Position numbers and translations under genes: made by a program. A stretch of DNA of 64,000 nucleotides from Microplitis mediator (lineage: Eukaryota; Arthropoda; Insecta; Hymenoptera; Braconidae), in contig NC_079975.1 of NCBI RefSeq assembly GCF_029852145.1, forward strand, positions 4,836,001 through 4,900,000, written 5' to 3'. Positions 51,731-62,786 of this stretch are shown here, piece after piece; position 1 is the stretch's first letter, and the number at the start of each line of letters is the position of its first letter. The notes under the pieces are model-generated. The model was not told the DNA's origin. It did not search any database and saw only the letters and a list, made by a program, of their open reading frames with translations.

Positions 51731-54700
51731 TTTTTGTACGAACGTCATGACAAATCGATTTCAGTTCTTCTTTCATTAAGTTTTTTAATTTTTCTAATTC
51801 TTCTTCATAAGAATTTTTTTTTTTTTCTAAAATCTGGCTATATTTAATTAGCGCACCATTAAGGGTATTTTCGATGTTACGTACTTGTACATCAGATTCT
51901 CCCGCAATTTTTTCTTTGAATCCCGTGAAGTACAATTTCCTTGTGTTTTCTAACTCTGCATTCAGGCTGCTTACATATGAATTTTTGATTCTCTCTAACT
52001 CTCTATCGAAATCAGTACGATTATTATGTTTTTCGAATTCTTCTAAAATATCTTTTCGTTTCGAATCTATCTTTTTTATCAATTCATCATTATACAAACC
52101 GAGTCGAATTGTCAAATTTTGTGCATTTTTTTCTAGATCACCATAAATTTTCATTTTTTTCGCATCCAAATCAATGTCAAACGCCTGTTCTACAGTTTTT
52201 ATCCGTTGTTTCAATTTATCCTCAGCATCGTCCGCTTTTTTTTCAAGTTTTTGAGCAGTCGATTCACCTAATTTTTCAAATTGTTTGACCATGGTATTAT
52301 TTACCTTTCTAAAGGTATGCTTTACATTTTCTATTGTTTCCTCAACAGTACCATAAAACACAGAAATGAGGTTTTTTGAATGTGATTGCAAATCATTCAT
52401 TGTTTTTTCTTTTATCGAATTACTTTCATCTCTCGCTTTTGTGACTGACTTTTTAATAATCTCTTTTGCTGTCTTCGTCATAAGTCTAACATTTTGAAGT
52501 GCTTCATTAATATTTTTATAATATGTCGACGTTAGATTTCTAGATGCCATTCGTATCTCATCGATTGTCTCATTCTTTATAGAACTTCCCTTAGTTTGCA
52601 TAGTTTTTATCTTAGTTGAGATAATTTCATTTGCTGTCTTGGTGATAAGTTTAACGTTGTCAAGTGCTTCATTAATATTTTTATGATATGCCAACGTTAG
52701 ATTTTTAGATGCCATCTGTATCTCAGCAATCGTCTCGTTTTTTATATTATTTCCTTTACGTTCCATCCTTTGAGTCGAATTTTTAATGATTTCATTAGCT
52801 TTTTTTGTCATAAGGTTTACGGTTTTAAGAGCATCACTAACGCTTGCATATGTTGCTCGAATTATTTCCTTTGCTTTCGAAGATAATTGGTTAATAGTTT
52901 GTTGCTTTACATTAGCTGCTTCAATTCGTAACGATTCAACCGAATTCGAATCGATTGGTTGTTCTCCCGAACTTCTGGACGGATTTGAAGATCGTGCCCA
53001 ACATTCCTATAATCACATGAAGATATTATTCAAAAAATTTAACAAATATATCTCAAGACTTAGATTGGAACGAAATATAGATAAACATTTTCTCAAATGA
53101 TATTTGTGTTGCTTCAATGTTTCGCAATTTACACTACCGCTCAAAAGTATTTGGTCATCCGTAATTTTTGCACGCCTCGGACGCATAAGAAAAACAATAT
53201 GAAAAAAATTACTTAAAATGTGACTAGTCGGACGTCAATTAGGATGTCCGTGTGTAAGAAAAATATCTCTCGAAAAACTCAATTAATCAGTCCAATTTTT
53301 TTTTTCGATAGCTTCAGATTTTAGTAGAATAGAAGCCTTTTGAATATCCCTAGTGTAATCCTTCTCCTTCATTTATGATCAATTAAAAACGGAAACCTGA
53401 TTATGTTTACCAGTGCTTAATCCTCCATTTTTTCCCCACAAATATAAGTAGGCATAAAGATTTATTACTAAAGTATCATTACGGGACATGATTATCATCA
53501 AACTACGTTGATATTATAATGCTCCACTTTACCATCAGATAGTTTTTTTTTTTTTTTTTTTTTTCCATTATATCGCGACAAATCGACTTGCCAACTGTCA
53601 TTCAATTAACCAAATTAAACAAAAAAAAAAAAGAAAACAATAAATGTCTTCGTGTTTATTAAAAAATTTTGTAATTGAAAAAAAAGGCCATTCGGCAACC
53701 GAAATGGAAGTAGATTTCTCATTATTTGATTTTTTTCACCTTTCAAATAAAAGTTGATAACGAAATAACATTTTTTTTGACATTTTCTTAAAAATTCTCA
53801 AGATGATAAAACAAAAAAAATCAAAAAATTAAAAGTATAATGCCAAAAATTGAAGCTAACTAAATGAGCTTCAGAAAGATTTTCAATGATAATGCACTAT
53901 ATGTTTCGATTTGACGTTATTTAAAGATACCTATGCATACATTAAAACTATCGGACCAATGGTATTTCGGATCCTATTCGAAGAAATATGATAGATTATG
54001 GTTTTATTCCTCGAAAATTCTACCTTAAGAACAAAGGCAATAATTTGCTTTCAATAAAATCCACTAATAAAATAATCTAAGATTAAAATTTGATTGTGAT
54101 ATATCAAAGTGCCATACTTGAAATTAGAACTGATATTTGAAATAAAAAGCCTATTAGAATATCAAACGACGAGTAGATATAGAGAATATTATCATCATGA
54201 CTAATGTTAATCTTGTTATTGATATATCATATCATTTATACACTGTCGATAAAACAAAATTGTATATACCCACTCAATTAAGACAATTGGATTTTGTAAG
54301 TGTCACACTGAAATAATATAAATTTAAGTAGCTCCATAAATTTACTAAGAAGTAGGAGAACTAATGCAATAGCAAAATTTCATTAAATGAATGGTAAAAT
54401 AAGTAATTTCATTGGTCTAGGCACAGATATAGACATGAAAATTAAAGCTTATTTGAAGAGCTTTCAGATGAATTTTATATAAAATCGATAAGTTATCACA
54501 TTCAAAAGATATTGAAGAAAGAATAAGTAAAAATATAAATTTGGACATTTTGAAAATTTTAAAATGCTACAACTTCTAAACTAATCGACCGATTGAGCTC
54601 ATTTTTTAACTCGATCAGGGTAGTCACCTGCAGAATGCGTATACCAAGTTTCAAAGCGATCGGTTTAAAATTGTGACTATAGTCACAATGACAAACTACA

Positions 54701-56061
54701 TGAAATTAGTTATTGTAATATTTTGTAACTGTTCAAAAACATTTATCTATTAGAAAAAATAGTCAAATCGATGAGCTGTATAGTCAAAATTGTAGGCAAT
54801 CGAACGAGCTTTAACATAGAACAAACAAAAATAAGCTATCTCTTTCCGTTTGAAAGTGACATCCAGCTGAATGAGTAAACAAATTTTTGTTGGAAATTTT
54901 GCAAAATTTCAATTAACCATAACTTCTAAACTTATTGGCCGAATTGGCTCATCTTCGAACTCATCCAAGGTAATCGTCCATAGAATAAGTATACTGAGTT
55001 TCATTAAGATCGGTGTAGAATTGAGGACGCTATCGTTGGAGAACGGCGCGTTATATTGTATATATATAAACTTTTGAACCAAATGTATTTCCTGAATCAG
55101 CTCGTCGAGCTGAGTTTAGAAGTAGCAAAATATTTCGAAAATTCCATCATGAGGACAAATACAATAGTTAGGTTTTCATGAAATCTACTAAAAATTAATA
55201 ATTTATTTTATTGTAATATGAGCGTTCGAGGCGTGCACTTTCGGATTTTCCAAATTTCTTTATATTACAAACAATACATTTATTGAAATAATTTGATTAG
55301 GTTTCATTGTTTGTATCTCACCACAAAATACGTATTATTTTTACGTCTAAGTATTTGCTAATAAACAATTGAAATTAATATAAAGTTATTTCATCCATTC
55401 ACACTTTCACGGTATACCTTTTTCTGAGTGGCCAAATGCTTTTAAGCGGAAGTGTTATAATTTGATAGTTAATCATCGATTATATGAATTTTGATACACT
55501 ACTATCAACGTTATAAACTAAAGTTCATTGTTTTCTCAAAAATGTTGATCATATTATTGTAATTCGATAAAAATTAATGTTTTAAAATACAAGAATAAAT
55601 TCTAATACTGAATCACTAGCAGGGAATATGATTATGCAATATTACTGTGATCATCGAATCAAATTATGTCAGTATTTATCGTAATTTATTAATGATTAAA
55701 ATTTATTTTGTACTTTCATTTAAAAACTAAGTAAATTAAAAGAAGAAAAAAATAAATTCATTGCGATAATTTTTTAAATAGTTTTGAATAAAATGAGAAT
55801 TTGACTATTAAATAAAAACTCATGGTTCATAAATTTTATAAATGTTTTCTGAAATACGTCTTGATTGACATTTAAAAAAATAATATTGGTGGGGCTACGA
55901 CACAAAATTATTTCACATGATGATTTCGTAATGTTTTTTTAAAAAATAATACCAATTAAAAATGTTATTATAAGCGCTTTTGATAAAAATGAAAAATATT
56001 GTTAGCTTACTTGAGACTCCCAAGCAACGAGAATAATTAGACAGAATATTAGACCCTTCAT
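46494..56061 (-). CDS. Secreted coiled-coil protein with giant Pro/Thr 12-residue repeat tail (two exons)
   Basis: Exon 1 56061-56011 encodes the signal peptide MKGLIFCLIILVAWESQ and ends at a GTAAGC donor. Exon 2 runs 53006-46494 after an ATAG acceptor and resumes in phase 0 at ECWARSS. The product is about 2187 residues. Residues 18-440 are Lys/Glu/Asn-rich and heptad-like, predicted as long amphipathic helices. They include consecutive 55-residue repeats (motifs KTANEII, IKNETI.EI, YYKNINEAL) resembling apolipoprotein/apolipophorin-type helix arrays, with several N-glycosylation sites. From about residue 441 to the end are about 145 copies of a 12-residue unit (DAPPTPESKPAT and variants). 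The start is chosen by the signal peptide; extending exon 2 upstream to the acceptor adds 65 residues before the first internal Met. A paralogue lies at 62787-64000. The stop at 46494-46496 is probably premature. A structural extracellular role (matrix, silk, venom or egg coat) is inference only. Confidence 0.85.
53131..55455. mobile_element. Degenerate Tc1/mariner-like element without transposase ORF
   Basis: The ends ACACTACCGCTCAAAAGTAT (53131) and the complement of GGCCAAATGCTTTTAAGCGG..GTGT (to 55455) form an imperfect terminal inverted repeat of about 27 bp of the kind seen in Tc1-like elements. Subterminal inverted words follow (GCACGCCTCGGACGC near 53169; GCGTTCGAGGCGTGC near 55225). 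The 2.3-kb interior has no long ORF, so it is a dead or non-autonomous copy. It sits inside the single intron (56010-53007) of the coiled-coil gene. Confidence 0.6.
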
Positions 56062-56287
56062 TGTGACTGATCTTTTCAGCTCTCTCAGAAGAACTAAACT
56101 TTCTGAATAACAATTGACATAAATGTCCCAACTAAATGCACTGATATTTTATCTAACAGATTTGTTATTGATTTTTCGTCATTACAAATGAGACCATTTG
56201 TTAAAAGATATATTAAAATGATAGAAGTCAAATTAAATTGATGATAAATGATCATTAAATAAATAGGCCGATTGGCATAGCCGGAGG

Positions 56288-56326
<39 letters not shown>
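56288..56326. repeat. Poly(A) run of about 38 bp
   Basis: Follows GGCCGATTGGCATAGCCGGAGG, possibly the tail of a truncated retroposon. A poly(T) run lies at 56398-56420. Confidence 0.7.
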
Positions 56327-56327
<1 letters not shown>

Positions 56328-56574
56328 ATTTTTTTTCTTTGTTCTGATACTAATTATTAAAATCTCTTGACTGTGTTTATCATTAATTAAAAAATGTTTT
56401 TTTTTTTTTTTTTTTTTTTCAATTATTTAGAACAATCTTGATAAAAGAGGGTTTTTTACTCTCTGCGACAAATAATTAAAATGCAGAAATAGAGAGAAGT
56501 TTTTGATTTTAGTCTGAATTTAAAACATTGACTTCTTAGGTTATAAAAAACTATTCTGATTATTTATTTTTCTG

Positions 56575-56842
56575 TACACAGTAAAAAATTCGCGGAGTGA
56601 ATGCGGTCCAAATCCGGAGTGGATGCGTAGTGAATGAATTTTCAATTATTCATTCCCCTCGGAGTGAAATTCACTCCGCAGGGGAGTTTTGTAAATATTA
56701 TTAAAAAAAAATAACTCCACTCAATAAAATCGAAGTAAAAACTCGCGTATCACATAATTGATCAGCTGATACGCACACACATACGCACACACATATTTAG
56801 ACACACACACATTTGCACACACACACATTTGTACACACATAT

Positions 56843-56901
<59 letters not shown>

Positions 56902-57063
56902 CATATATATATACATACATACATACATACATACATACATACATACATACATACATACATACATACATACATACATACATACATACATACATACATACAT
57001 ACATACATACATACATACATACATACATACATACATACATACATACATACATACATACATACA
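56575..57063. mobile_element. Word-repeat element, ACTCCG family, copy 2 (inverted, one end lost)
   Basis: Starts TACACAGTAAAAAATTCGCG and carries CGGAGTGAA words. Its core is the inverse of that at 35780-35850 (AAAATCGAAGTAAAAACTCGCG, then a GATCAGCTGATACG-like part). It continues into (CA)n where copy 1 has (GT)n. The far end is replaced by a (CATA)n run. Confidence 0.75.
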
Positions 57064-57066
57064 TAC
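56843..57066. repeat. (CA)n then (CATA)n compound microsatellite
   Basis: About 26 CA units, a short TATATA link, then about 38 uninterrupted ACAT units (56911-57066). Confidence 0.95.
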
Positions 57067-58490
57067 ACGGAAAAAAAATGGGAATTTTCCCAATTTTACT
57101 TGGGGAAAATTCCTTTGTTGGCATTGTAAATTTTACCATGTCAACATGTGAATTGTAACAATGTCACATGGTAAATTTTGCTTTGTTACGTTTGAATTAT
57201 TCCTATATTGACAAGGTAAATTTTCCTACGTCAACATTGGAAAAATAACTATATTAACATTGTTGGAATTCCTCTAATTCCATGGGAAACTCTCCAATGT
57301 AAACATGGGAAAATTTCCCATGTTAACATGGGAAAAATTCCCATGTTAACAAAGTAGAAATTCCCATGTATATAAAAGTGAAATATTTGTAAACTGGTGT
57401 TTTTTTTACGTAATTTATTAAGTAAATGAAAATAATTCAATTGAATTGATGATTATTTACTGTCGGAAACACAATGTAGGGGAGCCTGGGGCACAAAGGT
57501 CCCCCTGGGGTACGAAGGCCCCCCTTAAAAAATTAGGTAAAATTTTTTTTTCCGTTTTCCGTCAAGTTACGACCTCTACAATGGTTTTATTATATTTCAG
57601 GTCAATATGTGAAATGTGGGTCAAAATGGACCACTCGAAAAAAAAAATTGTAATGAAAAAATGATTTTTTTCCATTTTCCTTCAAGTTATGGCCTTTATA
57701 ATGTTTTTAGAATACTTTAGGTTAATATGTGATATGTGAGGCAAAATGGACCACTCGAAAAAACAAATTGCAACGAAAAAAATTTTTTTTTTTCCTTCAA
57801 GTTGATTTTTTCGTTACAATTTTTTTTTTAGTGGTCTATTTTACCCCACATATCACATATTGGCCTAAGATATGATGACAGCATTATAGAGGTCATAACT
57901 TGACGGAAAATAAAAAAAAATTATTTTGTATAATTTTTTGGGGAAAGGGCCTTCGTGCCCTAGAAAAAAAGAAAAATTTTCTTTTCGATTTTTTACAAAA
58001 TTTCGATTGATTCTTCCGAAATAGACGAAAAATACATGAATTTGATGGTTAAAAGCCACAAAAAGAAAAAACCGGCTTAGGTGGGCCTTCGTGCCCCCTA
58101 ATTGATTTTTACGTACTCGTTTATATTAATCGAATTTATAAAAACATTTGTTCATTCGTAGTTGGTACAAAAAAATTTTAATTAAATTACACAAAATTTT
58201 TTCGGAAACTTTGAAATTCTATTTTCGTAAATCTTAAAACCTTCACACATCCCTATTTTATCGTTTTAAAGCCTAAATGATACAAATGACCAAAATATTT
58301 GGTATTTTAGTGATTTTAGCTTCTTGTGGACTTTTTCCATGCAACATAGCATTTTTTCCTATGTTGACATGGAAATTTTTACCATGCTAACATGGATATT
58401 TTTACTATGTCAACATGCGAATATTTACTATGTTAACAAAGGAATTTTTTCCTTGTCAACATGGGAAAAATTCCCATGTCAATATTGGCA
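57064..58490. mobile_element. Word-repeat element (CATGTTAACATGGGAAAAATTCCC) with nested element
   Basis: The left end TACACGGAAAAAAAATGGG (57064) abuts the CATA microsatellite. Words such as AACATGGGAAAAATTCCCAT, TATGTTGACATGG and GTCAACAT recur at 57100-57370 and 58325-58490. The right terminus is not clear. Split by the insert at 57476-58103. Confidence 0.65.
57476..58103. mobile_element. Nested foldback-like element (GGGGCACGAAGGCCC words)
   Basis: GGGGCACAAAGGTCCCC words at the left mirror GGGCCTTCGTGCCC at the right (57945-57960, 58083-58100). Inside, arms of about 130 bp (TCAAGTTACGACCTCTACAA..., complement near 57885-57905) face each other, with one extra direct copy in the left half. 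No ORF. Confidence 0.6.
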
Positions 58491-59159
58491 GGGTGCGCGA
58501 CGAAAACGACATCTGTCGACCGCATTAAATCATCCTCAAAAAAGCACGGAGAGAATACGGAAAGTTTTTATAAACAAATAATTAAAATTTTTAAAGATTG
58601 CGAAATATATGTGTGATACCACATTTGAAAGGTGGAAAAATATAGAGTAGATTGTACTGAAAAAAATAAGTATAAAAAATTTTAATAAATACAAAATAAA
58701 TATTATTTTGAACGACATAAGGTTAGCTTGTAATAATAATAATAACAACAATAATAGTCATAATAACAAATGAGTTAAAATAATTATAATTATAATTTTT
58801 TCAAAGTTAAAATTATCAATTTGCATTAAGTAAAGAAATTAAAGTGATTTCAATTATTCGTAATTCTAAATTTTAAAACTCAATAATTAAAAATACTTCG
58901 TGTTAAAAATTTGTAATTTAAAAAATTCCCCGTAATAATTTTAGCCAAAGATGAACATCATGGATGGAAATGTATTAAACTTGCAATTACTATTCCTGTC
59001 AGCATTTTTGCAGTTAACAACACAACAACTACTTGTTCTTATTTTTTAACACTGCTTTCATTTAACTATTCACAAGACAAGTGCGATTTAACGCGTATTT
59101 CGTCCACTGCAGGCGCTGCAGTCGAATCGATTGTCCCCACCCTATACTCCGCACCCTGC
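58491..59159. other. Non-genic stretch
   Basis: AT-rich; nothing recognised. Confidence 0.5.
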
Positions 59160-59560
59160 CCTAATGTACTAATCTATCCTTTACGTAAACAAAGCATTGA
59201 AAATTTAATTAGTATGAGATCACAATTCTAATCGCTATTACGAGGGCAAGACCAGTTATAATTGTAGGACGTACAGGTACAATTGAAACATCATAAATAA
59301 TAAAAGAAATACTTTTGAAATATAAAATAGCTGTGAAATTTATAGGTTCTTTTGTTCACAACAAGATACGACTGACAAAATTGGATTATTATGAGAAATG
59401 CTTCAGTTATGTGGAATGATCACCATATTTTCAACATTTGTTGATTTCATTAGAATTTTCAAGGCTATCAAATTATTGGAAGAAATGGTCAAAGCATAAA
59501 GTTTAAGGTCAAAAATTAAAGCTTACTAAACAATCTTTGAGATACTTTTTACTGAAATTG
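59160..59560. repeat. Inverted duplication, left arm
   Basis: Aligns as reverse complement with 62055-62460 at perhaps 75-80% identity over 400 bp (landmarks TTTACGTAAACAAAGCAT, CCAGTTATAATT, GGCTATCAAATTATT). Reading one strand gives a protein-like frame interrupted by the same stops in both copies. Confidence 0.75.
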
Positions 59561-60268
59561 TCTATCACACTGTTAGAAGTATTTATTTGAGCCAAATAAG
59601 ATTCATTAATAGTTAATAAATGATTTGTTAAATGAGATTGATTTGAGCCAAATAAGCCATTTCTTAATAGTTAATAAATGGCTTATTTGAATAGAAAGAA
59701 ATGACACATAAAGTTAATTAAGTGAGGTTATGACAAATAATTTATAGGACTGTTTAATTTTATTTTTTTAAAGAAAATAATACACACATTTAATGTTAAT
59801 TAAAGATAAAAATTTTGGTATTAACGTTCATCACAAACACTCATTTGATTGATATTTATTTAAAGGGTTAGCTTTAAAAAGAAGAATACAGTAATTACTA
59901 ACTAATTAGAAATCAAAGAATCATGATTTTTAAAATATCAGGTGCTCTATTCTCACATAACATTTTTTTATTTATTCTCTCGCATTAAATATTATACATA
60001 AATTATAACATACATATATTTTCATAAATTTATGATTGGATGCTTTATCAGGTTGGCTGTCATTATTGTTAACGTATCTGTTTTATTATGATTATTTTTC
60101 TGTCAGCTCTCTCTGACAAGTGTTGGCAAAAACTTGGCGTGGCATTTTGATTTCGGACAATGTAATGTTTGAGAAACGTCGAGAATTAAGTTACCTGAAA
60201 AAAATGTCATTCGTCAGCCGAAATGGAAGGTAGATTTTCCAATTAATCTATATTAAAAGTTTCATACA

Positions 60269-61606
60269 TAAGGTAAAGTACCCAGTTGTTGAACAGGTTT
60301 CAAAGTAAAATGTGCTGACCCTACTTTTAATATATAAAGTTGTAATTATTAGTTCAAATTAATGATTTTCATAAAAATATATACAATCTTGAATTGATTA
60401 AAGCGCAAAATAACGCAGATAATTGAATATTTAGATTTTGACAACGTTTTTAAGATACACTATGAAAGGAACAGTAGTTGAACGATCAACTCTGACAAGC
60501 CGCAGTAGTTGAACACTCCGGGAGCAGTAGTTGAACTAATAAAATATATGGCAATAGGCACACCAAAATTTTTTAACGTTTTATTGAAATATCAAAAGAA
60601 TTATAATTTATTATTGAATAATACTAAAAATAATACTCTGATTACGTAATATGATGATTTAAAAATGACAAATATTTGTATTTAATTTTTTAATTACATT
60701 TTTTATTACTAATGAATTAATTATTATGAACTAAAAACAACACAAAAAATGAACTGTTGCCTGAATTGAAAATCACCAATCCTTTTATTTATTTATTATA
60801 AATATAATTTTTTTATTACGAGGACAAAACAAGAATTTAAACTTTTAGATCTAAATAGTTTCTTGTTTAATTTTTTAAGTTTTTTGTAAAGTTGTTAAGT
60901 CGTGAAATTTTATGGATTTAACAAACTTGATTGTAAATTTTAATAATTGTCACGGTTTATTTTTTATTAACAGATAAATGTTATTCGCAATTTCCATCTT
61001 ACCTATATGTTGAGAACTTTTTTTGGTTAGAAAATAACAAAAATTTATTTTGATGAAATAGACACGTTTTCACACGAAATTACTTAAAATTATTACACTT
61101 TTTGTTGATGAATCACTTATACTTGATTTTCGTATATCTTTTTTAAAAAATAAATAATTAAATTAAATTATTTGTTATTGCACTAGAATAAATTTTACGC
61201 TGTTCATTTACTGCTGTCATGAAAACAACATGGACCCAATACTTGAACATGTAACGCTATCTCGTTCAAGTTTTTTGTACCGGTTTGAACATTGGGAGGT
61301 ATAGTTAGACGCTTAAATTTAATATAAAAATTTTAGTTTATGTCTTTGCAAAAAATATACAGTATTTAGAAAAGACTATTTCATTGGGTGGTATAATTTT
61401 TTTTACTTACATGAAAAAAATAGCATCTATCGGCTATTCTCGACATGTCAACTTTAAAGTTAAAAAATATATAATTTTTTCGAGTTATAATTGAAAAAAC
61501 TTACAGTAATTAATTACTGTATCATTGAATAATTATAACATACGCATATTACTCATAATATATATACGGATTTTGTATAACAACAATTCTAAAAGTCTGT
61601 TCAACT
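60269..61606. mobile_element. TAAGGTAAAR-family element (AGTAGTTGAAC words)
   Basis: The left end TAAGGTAAAGTACCCAGTTG (60269) matches the ends at 35000 and 38903. The words AGTAGTTGAAC recur (60472-60538), with TTGAACA/GTTCAA copies near 61240-61290 and 61598. The right terminus is not recognised and may be cut by the TACACGG element that starts at 61606. Confidence 0.55.
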
Positions 61607-61805
61607 ACACGGAAAAAAATAAATAGAACTGGCTACCATGTCAGATAGTAGTCAGTGCCATCTGTAGAAAAAAAAAATTGAGATACCAGTGGGTCCTATC
61701 TACGTAGTACTGGCTACTCTCTACATTGTTCTCAGCGCTATGTCGGATGTTGCTCACTACCCTCACTACTCAAGGTTACTAGAATAGGTACCTATACAGG
61801 TACCT
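61606..61805. mobile_element. Word-repeat fragment (ACTGGCTACC words)
   Basis: Starts TACACGGAAAAAAATAAATA. Then come ACTGGCTAC, AGTAGTCAGTG and TCTACGTAGTACTGGCTAC words. The right end is unclear. Confidence 0.4.
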
Positions 61806-62054
61806 ATATATATATATATATTTATGTACATAACGGACTTTTGAGGACACGATTGCGTCTACAATTCTTATCCGATCTGAATGAAATTTTCTACACTAAT
61901 TTTATGTGTAATTACCACAGTTAAGTTCGAAAATGGGCTGAATCGGTCGATTAGTTTAGAAGCTATGGCTGTTTGAAATTATAACGATTTTTCAAAAAAA
62001 TCCGTTATTAGTCACTTTTAAAGTCCATATAACTTTAGAACTAAAACTCATAGA

Positions 62055-62460
62055 TAATTTCGGTGAAGAGTATTTTAAAGCTTGACTAATAATCTTTAAT
62101 TTATGACCCTAAGTTGATTGTTTTGATTATTTCTTTCAATAATTTGATAGCCTTGATATTGTTAATGAAATAAAAAAATGTTGGAAATATGGTTTTTATT
62201 CCACATAACTTAACCATTTCCCATTATAATTCGCTTTCGTCAGTTGAATTTTATTGTGAAGAAAATAACCTGTAAATTTCACAACTATTTTATATTTTAA
62301 AAGGATTTCTTTTATCACTTATGATGTTTCAAACGTACCTTTACGTCCTATAATTATAACTGGTCCTGTCATCGTAATAGCAATTACAATAATAATCTCA
62401 TACTAATTAAATTATCTATGCTTTGTTTACGTAAAGGTTAGTTTAGTACATTACCTATAT
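62055..62460. repeat. Inverted duplication, right arm
   Basis: Partner of 59160-59560. Downstream in this copy lies a 20-bp near-palindrome block (62635-62660) also seen at 60207 and 53690. Confidence 0.75.
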
Positions 62461-62786
62461 AATGTTCGGTTAAATCAACTATCAGAAGTTCTCTATCGAA
62501 AATAGTCGTTGTCTTTTTTCACCGTCACTTTTAGAAATCGAGCCTAATTTCATATCATGACTATACAATAACATAAATCACAAGATATGTATGTATGAAA
62601 CTTTTTATATAGATTAATTAGGAAATCTACCTTCCATTTCGGCTGCCGAATGGCCTTTTTCTTTTTATGTCAGTATAAATATATGAAAATTAAAGATAAA
62701 AATTTGTAGTTTTTGAGCGTTTAAATTATGTGTCTGCGAATTTTCTGAACATTTGTCTAATTTCAGAGGATTATGTTTAGTGTACG

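Noticed and set aside
46574..51748. Long minus-strand frames rich in MHLQLQ and VNPSQT
   Set aside because: Alternative frame of the same repeat, with no upstream exon or homologous domain.
46522..51750. 1742-codon open frame on the plus strand (Gly/Ala/Val-rich)
   Set aside because: Antisense shadow of the 36-bp PT minisatellite. The minus-strand frame has a signal peptide, splice sites and a paralogue; the plus frame has none of these.
56721..57158. MYVC- and THTYI-type repeat proteins
   Set aside because: Translations of (CATA)n and (CA)n microsatellites.
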